From: Sycon ciliatum
Lineage: Eukaryota; Porifera; Calcarea; Leucosolenida; Sycettidae
Reading direction: 5' to 3'
Length of the DNA: 64,000 nucleotides
Assembly: GCF_964019385.1 (NCBI RefSeq)
Contig: NC_088643.1
Span: 4,068,829-4,132,828 of the forward strand
The position numbers were made by a program, and so were the translations under genes. Positions 61,216-64,000 of the stretch are shown one piece after another; position 1 is the stretch's first letter, and each line of letters begins with the position of its first letter. The notes beneath the pieces are model-generated. The model did not search any database, was not told the origin of the DNA, and saw nothing but the letters and a program-made list of their open reading frames with translations.

Positions 61216-64000
61216 TCATTTTTTGGCTGCAGCTGGTCTACCCCGCTTCAATGCATGGCCTTCCTGCTTCTTGTGCAGTGTGAGCTGATGGTAGGAAGTG
61301 AAGGACATGCCACATCCACCAAACGTGCACTTGTGGCATGTCTTCTTCGCTCCAGTCGGCTGCTCGTCATCTCCAGTGCCTGTCTTCCTCTTCTGACGTT
61401 GCTTGGTTCGTAGCTCCGATGGGTGAACAAGGTGATGATGTCTGTCTTCGTCTCGTTTTGATAGGAATACGTACTTGCATCCGAACTCACACACAGACAA
61501 GGCCTTCTCAACACCAGCGCCCAGGCTTTCCAGCGGTTTCTCTACTTTCAGAGCCAGGCAGCACTCCAAAAAGGTCAGGTAGTGACCCTCCATGTATGGA
61601 CTGGGTGTTGGAGTGAATAACCTGCCACCAGCTTCGCGCAGAAGAGAAACTACTCCGGGGGCTGCAGTCTTGCGCTTACTGCAGTGTTGGCAGGAGTCAC
61701 TCTCACATCGCAGGAACATGCAGAGGTACGGAGACTTGGCAGTGTGGCGACATAGAAACTGGAGGAGCTGTTGCATCTCTTGCAGCTTCACATCCCCTGC
61801 AATGGTTCGGAATGATGCCTTGGAGAAGTCCTCAAACACCTGGTGGTCTGTATACTGCTGCTCCGGGTCTGACTGCACACTGATACTCTTGATTGGATGC
61901 CCGTCAAAGGCCTTGCCATTCCAGTAACCATTGAGGATGCCAATGGCCTCGTCGAACACCTTCGCCTCTTTGGCATGCAGCTCTTCCTCTCCAAGCCGCT
62001 GCTCACTTGGTGGGAGCTCATTCTCCAAGCGGTTGGGGAGAGTGACGCCAGTCAGGGATTGAGACAGCAGCGACCATGCATGCTCAATGCAGTTGTAGGC
62101 AGACTGTCCTGGTGCGTGCGTTGCGACGATAAGACAATCAAGCTCCTGATCTCTCCACAGACGGCCATAGGAAAGGAAGTTCGAGATATGTGCTGGGCTT
62201 TGGTCAGGGCCGCCATCAACAATCAATGACACCACAGGCTTTTGAGCAAGCGGAACTTCTTCGAATACTGCTGTCAGGTCGAATGCATGCGATAAGCTGG
62301 TTGACGAGTGGAACCTAGCAGCTCGGTTGAAGACCACCAATGGTCCAGTTCGGGGACAGACATGATGAAGACGCTGGTGTTTGTCAAGCTTCATGGTGTT
62401 GCTGCTGTGTCGCGTTGGTGACAAACTGCGATGTCGACGGCGTTGGTCTGGCTGTTGGCGTGGAGGTGGACTCAAGCTTCGACAGCGTCGCTGGAAACTA
62501 CCTGGTGTGCTGGACTTTCTGGCCAGGACCATTATACCCAGAGGGTATAATCTTCGAGTTCCTATATGGGAAGTCGTGATCGTGGTACTGAGGCTGATCA
62601 GCAGTAGGAAAGAACCTGCCAATCTGATGGTAACGGGAAACTGCTAGCGTGCCCACGCTCACTTTGTTCATATCATCACATGATATAACAGCGCACTCCT
62701 TCTCGAACATGGCAGACATCTCCATCACATAGGACACCTGTGAGAAGGCAAAGTGGCTGTCAGGATGCTGTTTACGCAAGTTGTTGTTCTTTCCAAGAAC
62801 GCGGGCCTTGACAAGACCATGGTACCGAGCTGCATTGATGGTGGATTGGCGCGGGGCCACTAGAAGCTGATGAATTGCCGTCCGAGATATTCCTTTCTCC
62901 CTGACCTCCGGCATACGCTTCATGACATGCTCACGGATATCAGTCAGCGATACGCCCATAGCATTGCCAACAGTTGACCGTCGCCGGCTCTGTGCAGAGA
63001 AGCTATGGTTTTGAATGTACTCGGTGACAACGCCGACCAACTCTGGGTGAGTTTCGAAGATAGGCTGGCGGCCAGGCTTTTGTTGCGGCTGGTGGTGGTA
63101 GACATCTGTATCCACATCAGTCACAGTGACAACACTTTGTTCAACGCCTTCATCTGCCTCGGGGATGTCTGCTTGACCCCCTTTGCCAGCAGCAGCAGGT
63201 GCCTCCGTAAATAGAGTGAACAGGTCAGTAAATGTGTCTCCACCAGCTGAGAACGTAAAGTCCATGATGTTGACGAGTACATATTTCCCCGTTGAACTCT
63301 GGAACACTCTCAATAGGGGGAAGTGGTCACAGAGTTGCAGGGATACCTTGGCCAGCATACCAGGGTCTTGCGCAAGCGTCGCCTGCATTCCAATGCTGCG
63401 CAGCAATGCCACCAACGGCAATGCATTCGTGTCCTTCAGCTGCAAAGCACACGCCAGTAACTGCTCTGACGTCAACGGCGAGCCAAGGGACCTGGACTCC
63501 TCCACAGCATCATGGACACGTGCTATGGCATCACTCCACGCCAGGTCTGCGTTGGAGCAGTCTGTCCGGATATCACTGCCAGTGCCAGCCCGCTGGTGCC
63601 TGGTCTTCATTTGGTTGTTCCTGGTCTGCAAACGTTGGATGACGTGTGCGAGGTTGCTGCCAAGAACTGTCAGCTGTGCAGTGATGTGGCTCAACAACTG
63701 CATCTTTTCTGCGATAGTCGCTGACATCGAGGGGCTGAGCAGCTGGGATGGTGCAATCTTAATTGCAGCCACCCTACGCAACAGATCCCCAAACTTCCTG
63801 CAGTCAGTGGACACTGCGGCGATCATATTGGACAGTTGGGAGTTCTTCCACTTGTACTGGGCTCCACATTCGTAAGAGCCCAGCTCAGAGCGGAAACTCA
63901 GCCACCGCTTCGAGACTGCCTCCATTTCTCTGAGGAGAGACTTCTGGCCCAAAATATCCTCCGTAAAGAATTCATCCAGCGGTACGGAGAGGTGGACAAA
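61216..64000 (-). CDS. DDE transposase-like protein with C-terminal C2H2 finger, partial
   Basis: The reading frame is open to the right edge, so the start is missing. Part 1 (to ~62540): a helical N-terminal region; an HTH-like segment (GVSLTDIREHVMKRMPE, GISRTAIHQLL); and the first catalytic-type motif AVISCDDMNKVSVG. Near 62530 the frame changes; part 2 continues through an Arg/Ser-rich linker, YPRTGP-like PRTGPLVVFNRAARFHS, the second motif SLIVDGGPDQSP, and HAPGQSAYNCIEHAWSLLS, which resembles the SPDLNPIE..W motif of IS630/Tc1 transposases. From that Asp to that Glu I count 44 residues. The protein ends with CHKCTFGGCGMSFTSYHQL.LH, a C2H2 finger, and a basic tail. It is either an old transposon ORF or a domesticated, multi-copy host gene. 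No TIRs were seen. Confidence 0.7.

Noticed and set aside
62498..62560. A tiny intron to explain the frame change in the DDE gene
   Set aside because: Possible gt...ag pairs (gtataatg...caccag) would make introns of only ~20-35 nt. A frameshift is more likely.

Overview
The window looks like nuclear DNA of a metazoan, probably a marine invertebrate; the species cannot be named from sequence alone. There are no bacterial operons. Instead there are spliced extracellular-domain exons (EGF, sushi, Ig-like) with matching intron phases, long microsatellites, and a dense nested population of transposable elements: Ty3/gypsy, Penelope-like, non-LTR, Harbinger, hAT and mariner-type elements and several MITEs.

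Layout. 0-8.5 kb: a minus-strand gene with a signal-peptide exon (8407-8536) and two phase 1-1 EGF exons (6079-6171, 1682-1810), running off the left edge; its introns hold LINE fragments, an internally deleted Harbinger transposon (3134-5119) and MITEs. 9-14.3 kb: MITEs nested in one another, an insertion of hammerhead-ribozyme satellite with 16-bp target duplications (11000-11575), and a Penelope GIY-YIG fragment. 14.8-19.1 kb: a complete, apparently young Ty3/gypsy element with matching 199-bp LTRs. 19.1-21.7 kb: an ~856-bp hammerhead-bearing unit repeated in tandem and then inverted. 21.7-31.4 kb: Penelope-like (PLE) material in both orientations, a second hammerhead array (226-bp period), a 2.6-kb foldback element, a SANT-carrying TIR element, a ~200-bp palindrome and a nearly complete PLE. 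31.5-36.6 kb: a Ty3/gypsy chromovirus. 37-39.6 kb: LINE fragments.

41.7-56.5 kb: a plus-strand gene for a secreted or surface protein with a signal peptide, sushi and Ig-like segments. I reconstructed it from 12 exons; two stretches are phase-consistent (exons 1-3 and 5-12), and the join at exon 4 is unresolved. Its introns are filled with MITEs, minisatellites and microsatellites. 57.8-60.7 kb: a 5'-truncated Ty3/gypsy pol. 61.2-64 kb: a DDE-type transposase-like gene with a C-terminal C2H2 finger, cut by the right edge and split by one frameshift.

The most distinctive feature is the set of twelve hammerhead self-cleaving ribozymes, in four sequence variants. They occur as tandem 226-bp and ~856-bp repeats, in inverted arrays, and next to Penelope-like elements. 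One array is bounded by a 16-bp target-site duplication, which suggests an RNA-mediated, retrozyme-like mobile system that depends on or derives from Penelope-like elements.
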